64,000 bases of DNA from Bradyrhizobium japonicum USDA 6 (lineage in GTDB: Bacteria > Pseudomonadota > Alphaproteobacteria > Rhizobiales > Xanthobacteraceae): assembly GCF_000284375.1 (NCBI RefSeq), contig NC_017249.1, positions 4,008,001 to 4,072,000 of the forward strand, given 5' to 3'. Positions 19,326 to 28,514 of the stretch are shown piece by piece. Numbering within the stretch: the first letter of the stretch is position 1; each line of letters begins with the position of its first letter. The notes beneath the pieces are model-generated. The model worked only from the letters and a program-made list of their open reading frames with translations, was not told where the DNA came from and ran no database searches. Position numbers and translations under genes: made by a program.

Positions 19326-20711
19326 GTGAGCCAGTCTGTCGCGCGCTCCAGGACAAATCACGAAACCATTGGCAGGAATTCGTCCCCGCCGCTGGAGGCG
19401 ATCGAAGCGGCGTATGACCGGATCGAGGCCGAGCGCGACCGCAATTGCTGGATCTATCTCCGCCCGCGGGAGGAGGCGCTTGAAGCATGCCGGAAGCTCG
19501 TGGCGCGCGCGCGGACGGGCGAAAAACTTCCGCTGCTCGGCATTCCCTTTGGTGTGAAGGACAATATCGATGTCGAGGGAATGCCGACCACTGCCGCATG
19601 CCCGGCGTTCAGCTACACGCCCTGGCATTCCGCGCACAGCGTCGAACGCCTCACCGCGGCCGGAGCAATTTGCCTCGGAAAGACCAATCTCGATCAGTTC
19701 GCCACAGGCCTGTCCGGCGCGCGTTCGCCCTATGGCCCCTGCGCGTCGGTTGCCGATGCGCGCTATATTGCGGGCGGCTCCAGTTCTGGGTCCGCGGTCG
19801 CCGTGGCGGCCGGGCACGTCGCGTTCGCGCTCGGCACCGATACCGGCGGGTCCGGCCGCATACCTGCCGGCTTCAACAACATCGTCGGAATCAAGCCGAC
19901 CGTTGGGCTGGTGTCATCACGCGGGCTGGTGCCGAATTGCCCGACGATCGATTGCGTTTCGGTGTTCTGCAACACCGTCAGCGACGGCGAGGCGATCATC
20001 GAAATCATCGAGGGGTTCGATTTCGAAGATCCCTACAGCCGCTTGCCCAGGACCTTTTCTTTCGCCACGGGAACGGTGCCATCCTTCCGCTTCGGCCGCA
20101 TCGCGTCCGCCGATCTCGAATGCTTCGGCATGCCGGAATGCGGCGAGCTCTATGAGCGCGCCTGCGAGCGTTTTGCGCAGATCGGAGGAACGGCGATCGA
20201 GGTGGACTTCGCCCCGTTCCGCCAGGCCGGGGAGTTGATGTTCAGCGGGCCCTGGGTCGCGGAGCGGAACTCGGCCATCGCTTCGCTTATGGACATCAAT
20301 TCCGGCTCCCTGCTTGATGTCACGAGGACCGTGCTGGGCTCAGCCGCCGGCTATTCAGCGATCGACACATTTGGTGCCATTCACCGTTTGCACCGGCTTC
20401 GCCGCGACGCCGAGGCGATCTTTGCGGGTATCGATGCGCTGGTGGTCCCGACCGCACCGCGGCCGTTCACGCTGGAGGAGATGGATCGCGATCCGATCAT
20501 CCTCAACAATCGCCTCGGCTACTACTCGTACTTTGCCAATCTGCTCGATCTCTGCGGCGTGGCGGTTCCGAACGCGACATTGCCGAACGGCATGCCCATG
20601 GGCGTGACCCTGCTGGCGCCGGCCTGGCATGATCGTGCGCTGATCGGACTGGCGCGGCGGTTCGAGGCCAGTGCAGGCCGAGCGGCGTTCGAATTGAAGT
20701 CTGGCGGCTGA
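19326..20711 (+). CDS. Allophanate-hydrolase-like amidase (AtzF N-terminal domain type)
   Basis: It starts at GTG 19326 behind GAGGGAG. The 461 residues form a complete amidase-signature domain: catalytic Lys in GVKDNIDV, the Ser-rich GGSSSGSA loop and the nucleophile Ser in GTDTGGSGRIPA. The C-terminal part (DFAPFRQAGELMFSGPWVAERN; LDVTRTVLGSAAGYSAIDTF) resembles AtzF/DUR1-type allophanate hydrolases. AtzF proteins usually carry an extra C-terminal domain of about 120 residues, which is absent here. The likely reaction is hydrolysis of an allophanate-like amide. It converges on the Crp-type gene and probably works with the adjacent importer. Confidence 0.82.
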   Translation: MSQSVARSRTNHETIGRNSSPPLEAIEAAYDRIEAERDRNCWIYLRPREEALEACRKLVARARTGEKLPLLGIPFGVKDNIDVEGMPTTAACPAFSYTPWHSAHSVERLTAAGAICLGKTNLDQFATGLSGARSPYGPCASVADARYIAGGSSSGSAVAVAAGHVAFALGTDTGGSGRIPAGFNNIVGIKPTVGLVSSRGLVPNCPTIDCVSVFCNTVSDGEAIIEIIEGFDFEDPYSRLPRTFSFATGTVPSFRFGRIASADLECFGMPECGELYERACERFAQIGGTAIEVDFAPFRQAGELMFSGPWVAERNSAIASLMDINSGSLLDVTRTVLGSAAGYSAIDTFGAIHRLHRLRRDAEAIFAGIDALVVPTAPRPFTLEEMDRDPIILNNRLGYYSYFANLLDLCGVAVPNATLPNGMPMGVTLLAPAWHDRALIGLARRFEASAGRAAFELKSGG

Positions 20712-20720
20712 AGGCGGAAT

Positions 20721-21473
20721 TTATTCCATCTCTTGCTCGAGCATCGAAAGATCCAGGATCGAGATCACGGTTCTGTCGTACCTGATCACGCCTTCCGCCT
20801 GGAGCCGTGCGAGCTGTACTGTGACCCATTGGCGGGTGGATCCGATGAGATTGGCGAGATCGCCGTGGGTAAACGGCATCCCGATGACGATCTCGCCGCC
20901 GCGCTTCACGCCATAGACGTGCGACAGGAAGATCAGCAGGCTATGCAGCCGCTCGGTCACCGAGCGCGTCCCGAGCATCTGGGCCATCGCCGAATAGCAT
21001 CGCGCCTTGAATGCCAGGGCATCCAGCAAGGCGACGGCGATCGCCGGCGATTCCAGCGCAAGCCGCCGCAGCGCCAGTCCCGGCATGAACGTCAACAGGC
21101 TGGGTTCGGCCGCAACCGATGACCACATGTGCGGGCCCGTTCCGAATATATCGGGGCCGCCGACGAAGTTGCCGGGAAACCAGTAGGCGAGCGTGACCTC
21201 ACGCCCCGACGGCGCCGCATAGTAGCTGCGTATGCGTCCCTCGCTGATCAGGTAGATCCCAGCCTGTGTGTCGCCCTGAGACCAAACCAGCTGGCCGGCG
21301 TCCAGGGCCCTCTCGCGTCCGATCGCACGCAGCCGATTGCGATCAGCCCGGTTGAGACCGTCCAGCAAGCCGGGCAGCGGCCTGACGAGATTGTCCGACT
21401 CGGCCAGCATCACGCCTGCCGCTATCGCGCTATTGGCCCTGTGCATCGCCGGCTCCACTGTGAGACCCGGCAT
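20721..21473 (-). CDS. Crp/Fnr-family transcriptional regulator
   Basis: A 250-residue protein: cyclic-nucleotide-binding fold at about residues 40-150 (LVWSQGDTQAGIYLISEGRIRSYYAAPSGREV) and a C-terminal winged helix with LANLIGSTRQWVTVQLARLQAEGVI as recognition helix. There are no Fnr-type N-terminal Cys residues, so an oxygen-sensing [4Fe-4S] cluster is unlikely. It lies 63 bp after the ABC ATPase gene on the same strand and may be the last gene of that transport operon, making it a candidate local regulator. An internal ATG at 21446 is an alternative start. Confidence 0.85.
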   Translation of the reverse strand: MPGLTVEPAMHRANSAIAAGVMLAESDNLVRPLPGLLDGLNRADRNRLRAIGRERALDAGQLVWSQGDTQAGIYLISEGRIRSYYAAPSGREVTLAYWFPGNFVGGPDIFGTGPHMWSSVAAEPSLLTFMPGLALRRLALESPAIAVALLDALAFKARCYSAMAQMLGTRSVTERLHSLLIFLSHVYGVKRGGEIVIGMPFTHGDLANLIGSTRQWVTVQLARLQAEGVIRYDRTVISILDLSMLEQEME

Positions 21474-21536
21474 CGATTATTCAAGAACCATGCCAGCGTG
21501 CTGCGGGCTGCTTCTCGATTTCCAAGTTCTGGGCGA

Positions 21537-22397
21537 TCAGCTCGCGTCCGACTGATTGAATGCCCGCAACCCTTCTGCGCGGATGACGTCGAGACAATCC
21601 TTCTTGAGGGAAAGATAGGTTGGCTCGACCATGACAGAACTCGACCGCGGGCGCGGCAGCTTGACCGCGACTTCGCGCAGGATGCGGCCGGGTCCTGCGC
21701 TCATGATGAGAACACGGTCGGCCAGCACGATGGCTTCATCGATGTCATGCGTGACGAACACGATCGTCGCCTTGATCCGGTCGCGCAGCTCCAGCAGATT
21801 GTCCTGCATCACCGCCCGGGTCTGCGCATCGAGGGCCCCGAAGGGCTCGTCCATCAGCAGTACGCGGGGCTGATTGGCCAGCGCTCGCGCGATCGCGACC
21901 CGCTGTTGCATGCCCCCGGACAGCGTGTTCGGATAGGCGTCGGCGAAACGCTTGAGACCGACCATCGCGATCAGATCGTCGGCGATGGCATTCGCTTCCA
22001 TCCTGGACTTCCCAAGCATCTTGGGGCCATGGGCGATGTTCCTGCGGACCGACTTCCAGGGGAAAAGATGCGGCTGCTGGAACACCATGCCGACATCGGG
22101 GCGCGGGCTGTAGACACGCGAGCCCTCTACCAGGATGTCGCCTTCAAACGGCACTTCCAGTCCGGCGATCGTATTGAGCACCGTCGACTTGCCGCAGCCG
22201 GAGGGCCCGACGATGCAAACGAACTCGCCAGGTGCCACGTCAAAGGACACGCGATCCACCGCGATGGTCTGCCCGCGGCGGGTGTCAAAAACGATGCTCA
22301 GGTTTGAGACTTGAATGGCCGGTTGTTTCCGCGCCGGTTCGACGGAGGCCGGCGAACTTGCCAGAGCCAGTTTCATGATCGATCGAGCTCCCGACAT
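21537..22397 (-). CDS. NitT/TauT-type ABC transporter ATP-binding protein
   Basis: The ATG at 22397 overlaps the permease TGA by one base, which decides the start over the longer upstream extension. The 286 residues contain Walker A (GPSGCGKST), the Q-loop (MVFQQPHLFPW), the signature LSGGMQQRVAIARAL, Walker B (VLLMDEPFGALD) and the H-loop (FVTHDIDEAI). It matches the SsuB/TauB/NrtD group that drives uptake of nitrate, sulfonates or similar small anions. It is the third gene of the importer. Confidence 0.92.
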   Translation of the reverse strand: MSGARSIMKLALASSPASVEPARKQPAIQVSNLSIVFDTRRGQTIAVDRVSFDVAPGEFVCIVGPSGCGKSTVLNTIAGLEVPFEGDILVEGSRVYSPRPDVGMVFQQPHLFPWKSVRRNIAHGPKMLGKSRMEANAIADDLIAMVGLKRFADAYPNTLSGGMQQRVAIARALANQPRVLLMDEPFGALDAQTRAVMQDNLLELRDRIKATIVFVTHDIDEAIVLADRVLIMSAGPGRILREVAVKLPRPRSSSVMVEPTYLSLKKDCLDVIRAEGLRAFNQSDAS

Positions 22398-23221
22398 CAA
22401 CGCCACCAGACAGTACGTTCCGCAAGAGCCGAAAACAGCCGGTCGGCAGCGAACGAAATCAACCCGAGCGCTGCGAGCCCGCCCATGACCTGGCCCGTTT
22501 GCAAATTCTGCTGCGCAATCTCGATCCTGTAGACAATGCCGGCGAAAGCGCCTGCGAGTTCGGCGGCGACAAGCGTGTAAAACGAGATGCTGACGGCGGT
22601 GCGCAACCCGACCACGATGTAAGGAAGCGCGCCCAGCAGCACGATCTCCTGGAGCATCTGCCGCCGGGGCGTGCCGAGCATCAACGCCGCCCGGATCAGG
22701 CCGCGGTCGACCTTCTGCACGCCGATGTGGGTCGAAAGCCAAACCGTGAAGAACACGCCCCATACGACCAGGAACAGTTTCCCTGCCTCCGACAGGCCGA
22801 ACCACAGGATGACGATCGGCACGAAAGCAATCGGCGGAATTGGCCGCAGGATATGGAATAGCGGGGACAGCAAGCTCGAAACAACAGGGAATTGGCCGGT
22901 GAGGATACCGAGCAGGATGCCGAGCGCGCCGCCCAGGATGAACCCCGTGGTGACGCGAAAGAGGCTGGCCAGCAGATCGCCAAGGAACTGTCCGCTTCGT
23001 ATCCACTCAAGGACCGCCGCAGCAACCACCGTCGGCGGCGGAAACAGCACCATGTTGACGGCCCCGGACCGGGAGACCAGTTCCCAGAGGCCGACGAACA
23101 AGGGAAGCGAAAGCGCCCCGACCAGAATATTGAGGCGGCGAAGACGAGCTGAATCCGGCCGCCGACCGCGACCGTCAGTGCGGAGGACAATCTCCTGTCC
23201 TGCTGAAGTGCCGTCCTGCAT
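22397..23221 (-). CDS. NitT/TauT-type ABC transporter permease
   Basis: The start is chosen at ATG 23221, just after the binding-protein stop (14 bp gap); the frame extends upstream but that part overlaps the previous gene. The 274-residue protein has six membrane helices and the permease loop around AALMLGTPRRQMLQEIVLLGALPYIVVGLRTAVS, with the EAA-type Gly. The family is SsuC/TauC. Confidence 0.9.
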   Translation of the reverse strand: MQDGTSAGQEIVLRTDGRGRRPDSARLRRLNILVGALSLPLFVGLWELVSRSGAVNMVLFPPPTVVAAAVLEWIRSGQFLGDLLASLFRVTTGFILGGALGILLGILTGQFPVVSSLLSPLFHILRPIPPIAFVPIVILWFGLSEAGKLFLVVWGVFFTVWLSTHIGVQKVDRGLIRAALMLGTPRRQMLQEIVLLGALPYIVVGLRTAVSISFYTLVAAELAGAFAGIVYRIEIAQQNLQTGQVMGGLAALGLISFAADRLFSALAERTVWWR

Positions 23222-23235
23222 GGCCGTGCGGGTGC

Positions 23236-24237
23236 CTATTTCCACGAGAGCGTGACGCGTGCGGGGTCGACCTTCTTCAGCGGCTCGGCGACGACGACCT
23301 TGCTGAAGTCGGGCATCGCCGCTCCCGGAGGATGGTTGCCGCTCTCGAGGCGCCATGCTGAGTGGGTCTTGAGAATCTCGATCAGCCGGTCGTCGAGACG
23401 CACCTGGTAAACATAGTCGGTCCAGATCGGAGCGAGATCGTCCCGCTTCATGCCGACCGCGTCCGCCACGACCGTGATCGCTTCATCCTGGTGTGCCTTC
23501 ATCCAGATCTCGGCGTCGATCAGCGCAGCGATGAACTTCCCAACCAGCGCCGGGTTGGCATCCAGATAGGTCCTCATGACAACGATGTTGAACGTTTCGG
23601 AGTAAGTGCCCTTTGTATCGAGTTCAGCGGCGGCTTCGCCCAGGGCCTTCTTGGCGTTGGCGATGTGGGGTTCCCAAGTGTCGATCGCGTCGATGCTTCC
23701 GGCCGCAAGCGCCGGCAGCATCTCCTGCGGCCGCAGATTGACGAGGGTGACATCCTTGGGAGTCAATCCCGCCGACTTCAGCAACGTCGCCGTGTAGACC
23801 TCGCTGCCGGTGCCGGCAGTGAATCCGATTCGCTTGCCGCGCAGGTCTGCCTTGGTCTTGACGCCGGCTTTGGCCGCAACGACCGTCTTGAGGTCGGAAT
23901 ATTCCATGCCGGCGACGAAGGCGATGGGCTGGTTTGCCATCGCCGAAGCGGTGACCGGCGCCTCCGCCGTTGTCGCGATGTCGGCGCCGCCCCCGATCAC
24001 GGTGTCCAGGCATTGCTTGCCGGACGTGAAGTTCGAAACCGTAATGTCCAGTCCGTGCTTTTCGAAAATCCCTTTCGATTTGGCGATGATCGCAAGGCCG
24101 GAGATCGGCGCGAGGTTTTGCGCAAGCCGGGCTTTGAGCAATTCCGCGGCCGCGGCGCAGCCCGGACTGATGGCAAGGCAGCAAAGCGCGGCATAGCCGG
24201 CAATTGCCGCAATTGGGCGGACGGTGTTCCAGTGCAT
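23236..24237 (-). CDS. NitT/TauT-type ABC transporter substrate-binding protein
   Basis: ATG 24237 follows GGGGAGATC at the right spacing. The 333 residues begin with a signal peptide (about 1-28, SPGCAAAAE). The mature part is typical of the NMT1/THI5-like SsuA family (KSKGIFEKHGLDITVSNFTSGKQCLDTVIGGGADIATTAEAPV). The substrate cannot be read from sequence. The adjacent amidase suggests a small nitrogen compound. It heads the importer operon SBP-permease-ATPase, possibly with the Crp-type gene. Confidence 0.9.
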   Translation of the reverse strand: MHWNTVRPIAAIAGYAALCCLAISPGCAAAAELLKARLAQNLAPISGLAIIAKSKGIFEKHGLDITVSNFTSGKQCLDTVIGGGADIATTAEAPVTASAMANQPIAFVAGMEYSDLKTVVAAKAGVKTKADLRGKRIGFTAGTGSEVYTATLLKSAGLTPKDVTLVNLRPQEMLPALAAGSIDAIDTWEPHIANAKKALGEAAAELDTKGTYSETFNIVVMRTYLDANPALVGKFIAALIDAEIWMKAHQDEAITVVADAVGMKRDDLAPIWTDYVYQVRLDDRLIEILKTHSAWRLESGNHPPGAAMPDFSKVVVAEPLKKVDPARVTLSWK

Positions 24238-24560
24238 GACGATCTCCCCTCGCGCCGCGCCCGGCGGCAGCCCCGATGTGATCGCGGATGCCGCCCTGAA
24301 CGGCCCCGCAGCGGACTCCCGCGTCCTCTCCTGGGCGATCTCTTGAGGATCGGCCCCACGTTGGTATGCTCGCCCGGCGCTACCGTCCCGGGAAGCAATT
24401 AATCGACATGGCGCTCGGAGCGACCGGTCGTGCGCCGCCGCTCGAGGTGATGCGCGTGCGGCGGATGGCCGCTGGAATAATGTCTGTCGCGACGGGTTCA
24501 TGTCAGCGGGTCAAAGACCGTCCAGCCAGGCGCAATCGCAGGAACAATCGGGAGGATAGG
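24238..24560. other. Divergent intergenic region (importer / lectin-like gene)
   Basis: About 320 bp without a gene, between two divergent start codons. The minus-strand leader is GC-rich with several short palindromes. I looked for a guanidine or similar riboswitch and could not match a consensus. Confidence 0.45.
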
Positions 24561-25235
24561 ATGAGCATTATTGCCAGGGTCATCGTGCCAGCAGGCGTTG
24601 CGCTCGCGGTCTTCGCAAGTCCATCGGTGCGGGCGCAGTCGGCCGACATGACCTTCTTCGTGACCTCGAGCGGCCCGGGCAAGGGCGCCGATCTCGGCGG
24701 CCTGGAGGGAGCCGATGCGCAGTGCCAGAAGCTGGCGCAGGCCGGCGGCGCCGGCGCCAAGACCTGGCGCGCCTATCTCTCGGCGCAGGCCGCTGACGGC
24801 AAGCCTGCCGTCAATGCCAAGGACCGCATTGGCAAGGGACCGTGGCAGAATGCCAAGGGTGCGGTGATTGCCAAGGACGTTGCCGACCTGCACGGCGCGG
24901 CCAATAATCTCACCAAGCAGACCGCGCTCAGCGAGAAGGGCGAGGTCATCAACGGCGCCGGCGACACGCCGAACCGGCACGATATCCTCACGGGATCGCA
25001 ACCGGACGGCACCGCTTTTGCCGCGGGTGACGACAAGACCTGCAGGAACTGGACGTCGAGCACGCAGGGCGCGGCGGTCGTCGGCCATGCCGATCGCAAG
25101 GGCCTGCGCGATGACGAGCCGTCAAAGTCCTGGAACAGCTCTCACCCCTCGCGCGGTCCCGACGGCGGCTGCTCGCAGGCCGATCTGAAGAGCACCGGCG
25201 GCGACGGCCTGCTGTATTGTTTCGCGGCGAATTGA
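24561..25235 (+). CDS. Secreted lectin-like protein of unknown function
   Basis: The start is ATG 24561 with GGGAGGAT seven bases ahead. The 224 residues begin with a signal peptide (about 1-26, VRAQ). The mature protein has MTFFVTSSGPGKGADLGGLEGAD, AKTWRAYLSAQ, CRNWTSST and a final LYCFA, with spaced Cys residues. This arrangement resembles the C-type-lectin-like fold of endostatin/DUF1554 proteins that genome annotations call lectin. Ligand and role are unknown. It is a single gene, followed by a dispersed repeat. Confidence 0.7.
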   Translation: MSIIARVIVPAGVALAVFASPSVRAQSADMTFFVTSSGPGKGADLGGLEGADAQCQKLAQAGGAGAKTWRAYLSAQAADGKPAVNAKDRIGKGPWQNAKGAVIAKDVADLHGAANNLTKQTALSEKGEVINGAGDTPNRHDILTGSQPDGTAFAAGDDKTCRNWTSSTQGAAVVGHADRKGLRDDEPSKSWNSSHPSRGPDGGCSQADLKSTGGDGLLYCFAAN

Positions 25236-25260
25236 GTTAGGGCGCGCAGCTCTCTCCCCG

Positions 25261-25341
25261 CGTCATTGCGAGCGTAGCGAAGCAATCCAGACTGTCTCCG
25301 CGGAAAGATTCCGGATTGCTTCGCTCGCGCTCGCAATGACG
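25261..25341 (+). repeat. 81-bp dispersed palindromic repeat, copy 2
   Basis: It has the same arms as 12927-13007 (CGTCATTGCGAGCG, GCGAAGCAATCC and their complements), here nearly perfect from end to end (ending GCTCGCAATGACG). It lies between the lectin-like gene and the GST gene. Confidence 0.88.
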
Positions 25342-25435
25342 GAGTAAGTGGTGCCGCCGTTCCGTCTCGCTCTCACGGAACCTTCGGCCGCATGCTACAT
25401 TGGTCCGACCGCTTCCACGCTCACGGACCCCTCCC

Positions 25436-26143
25436 ATGAAATACGAGCTCTATTATTGGCCCGAGATCCAGGGCCGCGGCGAATATGTGCGGCTGGCGCT
25501 GGAGGAGGCGGGGGCGGCTTATGTCGATGTCGCGCGGGGCGCGCGCGGCACCAGCGCCATGATGAAGATGATGGACGCGCATGAGGGTACGCCGCCCTTC
25601 GCGCCGCCGTTCCTGAAAGCGGGCAAGCTCGTCATCGGCCAGACCGCCAACATCCTGCTCTATCTCGGCGCCCGTCATGGGCTCGCGCCGAAGACGGAAG
25701 CGGGCAAGCTTTGGGTGCACCAGCTTCAGCTCACCATCACCGATCTCGTGGTCGAGATCCACGACACCCATCATCCACTCGGGCCTTCGATGTACTATGA
25801 AGATCAGAAGGCGCCGGCGAAGAAGCGCACGGCCGAGTTCTGGGACGAGCGCGTGCCGAAATATCTCGGCTATTTCGAAGAGATTCTCGTCGGTAATGGC
25901 GGTGTCTATGTCACCGGTCGCAGGCTGACTTACGTCGATCTCTCGCTGTTCCAGATCGTCGCCGGGCTGCGCTACGCCTTCCCCAAGCGCATGAAGGCGT
26001 TCGAGGGAAATATCCCGGGCCTCGTCGATCTGCATGACCGCATCGCCGCGCGGCCGAACATCAAGACCTATCTGGCGAGCGCGCGCCGGATCCCCTTCAA
26101 CGAGCAGGGCATCTTCCGCCGCTATCGCGAGCTCGATGGCTAG
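25436..26143 (+). CDS. Glutathione S-transferase family protein
   Basis: A 235-residue protein with an N-terminal thioredoxin-like domain (YELYYWPEIQGRGEYVRLALEEAGAAYVDV) followed by a helical C-terminal domain. GQTANILLYLGARHGLAP is the domain-1 to domain-2 junction. The Tyr-rich N-terminus is compatible with a Tyr-type catalytic residue. Substrate is unknown. Its stop codon lies in the first bases of a dispersed repeat. Confidence 0.85.
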   Translation: MKYELYYWPEIQGRGEYVRLALEEAGAAYVDVARGARGTSAMMKMMDAHEGTPPFAPPFLKAGKLVIGQTANILLYLGARHGLAPKTEAGKLWVHQLQLTITDLVVEIHDTHHPLGPSMYYEDQKAPAKKRTAEFWDERVPKYLGYFEEILVGNGGVYVTGRRLTYVDLSLFQIVAGLRYAFPKRMKAFEGNIPGLVDLHDRIAARPNIKTYLASARRIPFNEQGIFRRYRELDG

Positions 26144-26209
26144 AGCGTTTTCGAGCGAAGTGGATACCGGTTCGCGTGAAGAAAACGCGTCGAAATAAGA
26201 AACTCTAGC
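26142..26209 (+). repeat. 68-bp dispersed element at the GST stop codon
   Basis: It runs from AGAGCGTTTTCGAGCGAAG through GATACCGGTTCGCGTGAAGA to AACTCTAG, a sequence common in intergenic DNA of Bradyrhizobium and relatives (from memory). It overlaps the TAG of the GST gene. Confidence 0.6.
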
Positions 26210-26390
26210 CGGTCCGGACGGAGGCCGGCGGCAGCCCCCGTTCCGGACCAGCCGTTTCGGGCGCGATCAATCGCCCGAACGCGTCGTGGCTTCCGATCGG
26301 CGCTAAAGGCCTCGGAGCCACTCGATCGTCTGAAGAGTCGGAAACGAGAGCGAGATCAAGCTCGTCGGGGCAGGGGGGCTTGCAGAACAT
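26205..26390 (-). CDS. Possible small protein (61 aa)
   Basis: The ATG at 26390 has GGGAGG seven bases upstream, a good ribosome site, which is the only reason to list it. The product (MFCKPPCPDELDLALVSD at the start) has no recognisable domain and ends inside a dispersed repeat. It could be a chance frame. Confidence 0.25.
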   Translation of the reverse strand: MFCKPPCPDELDLALVSDSSDDRVAPRPLAPIGSHDAFGRLIAPETAGPERGLPPASVRTG

Positions 26391-26498
26391 CGTCGCGCCT
26401 CCCGTTGCGGGTCCCTCTAGCGAGGTTCGGTTGCGGCGACGTCAGTCGATCGGAGGAGAGAGAACGCTTTTCCGTGCAGTGCCGAGGGGAGTGGGCCC

Positions 26499-27173
26499 TC
26501 ACCATATGCCGGGCAGCAGGCGATAGCGCACGCGCGTCATATAGTTGGAATAGCCCGGCAGGCCCTCGCGCAGCGTGCGCTCCTCGATGCCGATGCGGAT
26601 AGCAAACAAGACGACGATGACCGGCGCCATCACGAGGCCCCACCACGAGCCCAGCAGCAGCGGCACGCCGGCGAAGAACAGGATCATGCCGCTGTACATG
26701 GGATGGCGCACATGCGCGTAAGGCCCCGTCGAGACCACGCGTTGTGCGCGCTCGGCCTGGAGCTTCACTACGGGCGCGGCGAACGAGTTCTCGCGAAACA
26801 CCCACAGGATGAACAGCGTCGACAGGACGAACAGCACGAGACCGAGCGCCTGGAACGCAACCGGCATATCGGAGAATTGTGTGCGCCGGTCGAGCCCCAT
26901 CGCAGCCAGCCAGGCCAGCATCGCAATGACGAAGACGATCATGAAGGCCTTGTCGGCGGCGGGCTGGTCCTTTTGCAGGACCGGCCGCAGACGTTCGGCG
27001 AGCAGCGCCGGATCAACCCGATAAAGCCACCAGCCGCAGAGCGGGCCGAGCAGGGCGCAGGTGGCGAGGAACACCCAGGCCGAAGGCCAATGGATCGTCC
27101 CGGCGCAAGCGAACAGCAGCGCGCCCATACCGGCGGTGGTGATCGTGTTCTGCAACAGCAGTTTTGCGATCAT
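26499..27173 (-). CDS. ICMT-family membrane methyltransferase
   Basis: A 224-residue protein with five or six membrane helices. The SAM-binding motif of isoprenylcysteine carboxyl methyltransferase/phospholipid methyltransferase relatives is present at the C-terminus (GPYAHVRHPMYSGMILFFAG, IRIGIEERTLREGLPGYSNYMTRVRYRLLPGIW). Bacterial members methylate unknown small or lipid substrates. A decayed copy of its first 40 codons lies 1.4 kb away at 28515-28640. Confidence 0.85.
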   Translation of the reverse strand: MIAKLLLQNTITTAGMGALLFACAGTIHWPSAWVFLATCALLGPLCGWWLYRVDPALLAERLRPVLQKDQPAADKAFMIVFVIAMLAWLAAMGLDRRTQFSDMPVAFQALGLVLFVLSTLFILWVFRENSFAAPVVKLQAERAQRVVSTGPYAHVRHPMYSGMILFFAGVPLLLGSWWGLVMAPVIVVLFAIRIGIEERTLREGLPGYSNYMTRVRYRLLPGIW

Positions 27174-27252
27174 GTTCGATCTGGTTCAGTCGTGCGCCGG
27201 TGCATTGATAACATTCTTCGGGCAACATGCGGCCGGTGGGGCAGGGTTGGCT

Positions 27253-28386
27253 TCAGATCTTGATGGGTGATGTAAAGGCCGCCACCAGCCGAACCAGATC
27301 CGCCTGTCGTTTGGTTCCGGTCTTCGTGAAGATCCTGGTGAGATGGGTCTTGATCGTCGTTTCGGCGATGCCCATGCTTCTGGCCGCGTCGGGAACCCCG
27401 CCGATTTCGACGATGGCCAGGAAGACGCGCAGCTCGGCCGGTGTCAGCTTGAAGAGCTTCCGGATGAGGTCGGGCGCGACGATCGTCTCGAGCGCTGCCT
27501 TGCTGACGAAAAGGACGGCGCAGGCCTCATAGCTGGTCCCGAACATTTGCCGGCGTCCAGCGGTGAGCGGCAGGAGATTCCCGACATAATGCGAGCCGTT
27601 GCGGGCCGTCAGATGCAGCGAGATGTTCGCGTTCATCATCGACCGGTCGCCGAGAGCCGTGCCCGCCAGTGCCTGCCGCAGCATCCGATCGGCATTCAGG
27701 TCCGACGTCACGAGCCGGCCATGGAGCGAACGAAGGACGTCGGCCTCGTCCAGAAGCTCTCGCGCGCTTGCATTGGCGTGCGTGACATGACCGTCGGCAT
27801 CGAGCAGTAGAACGGCGGTGCGCAGAGCGTCGAGCGTGCGGACCGACGTCGTCTCCAATGCATTCTGCCGCTGCAGCTTCTGTCTGACGAGCATGGCCCG
27901 TTGCATGTGCGGCGTCAGGTGCGAGATCGTCTGATACATTCTGCGATCGACCGGACCGCCGCCCTTCATGATCGAGAGGCGGGATATTCCCTCGGCGGAC
28001 TTGCCGATCAGGATGTTGGCGGCGTCCTCGAGACGCTGCGGCCGCGCCCATTCGTTGTAGAATGTGGTCGTCCGGAATTCGTCGACGTCGATCCAGTCCC
28101 TGATCGTCTGGATTTGGCCGACCGCGGCGTGGAGCACGCTGCGCGACGGATCGAATGGCTCGTAGGTTTCGATGTAGGACTGAACATAGGCGGGTTCGAC
28201 ACCGACGGCATGCGAGATCACGGCCTTGCCGGCTGCCCCGATCCAGACCAGACCGCCACTCTGGCCGCCCGCCAGGTCGACGATGCTGCCAAGTGTCGCC
28301 GTCCATCGGGTATCGTCGAGCGCTGCATCGTAGATGTCCGTCACCAGCGAGAGCAGCTTTTCATTCAGTTCCATAGGCGTGTCCAT
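27253..28386 (-). CDS. LuxR-type HTH transcriptional regulator
   Basis: The start is placed at ATG 28386 (alternative 28374); neither has a clear ribosome site, and the frame extends to 28575. About 377 residues. The C-terminal LuxR helix-turn-helix is clear (LTPAELRVFLAIVEIGGVPDAARSMGIAETTIKTHLTRIF). The N-terminal half is a PAS/GAF-like sensory region (LLLDADGHVTHANASARELL) and not an autoinducer-binding domain. The target is unknown. A relic of the neighbouring ICMT gene lies just upstream. Confidence 0.82.
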   Translation of the reverse strand: MDTPMELNEKLLSLVTDIYDAALDDTRWTATLGSIVDLAGGQSGGLVWIGAAGKAVISHAVGVEPAYVQSYIETYEPFDPSRSVLHAAVGQIQTIRDWIDVDEFRTTTFYNEWARPQRLEDAANILIGKSAEGISRLSIMKGGGPVDRRMYQTISHLTPHMQRAMLVRQKLQRQNALETTSVRTLDALRTAVLLLDADGHVTHANASARELLDEADVLRSLHGRLVTSDLNADRMLRQALAGTALGDRSMMNANISLHLTARNGSHYVGNLLPLTAGRRQMFGTSYEACAVLFVSKAALETIVAPDLIRKLFKLTPAELRVFLAIVEIGGVPDAARSMGIAETTIKTHLTRIFTKTGTKRQADLVRLVAAFTSPIKI

Positions 28387-28514
28387 GAACGGATGGATGG
28401 GCTCGTTCGGCCTCACAGATGAGCACGCCGGATGTGGAAATTTGATGAGCCGGATCACACTTGAAGACGCTCTCGCAGCCCTGGCGGGCGCTGAGCGAGG
28501 TGCCGGGAGGAACG

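Noticed and set aside
24238..24420. Possible guanidine or other riboswitch before the NitT/TauT importer
   Set aside because: I could not match the conserved core of any riboswitch class. The GC-rich palindromes are not specific.
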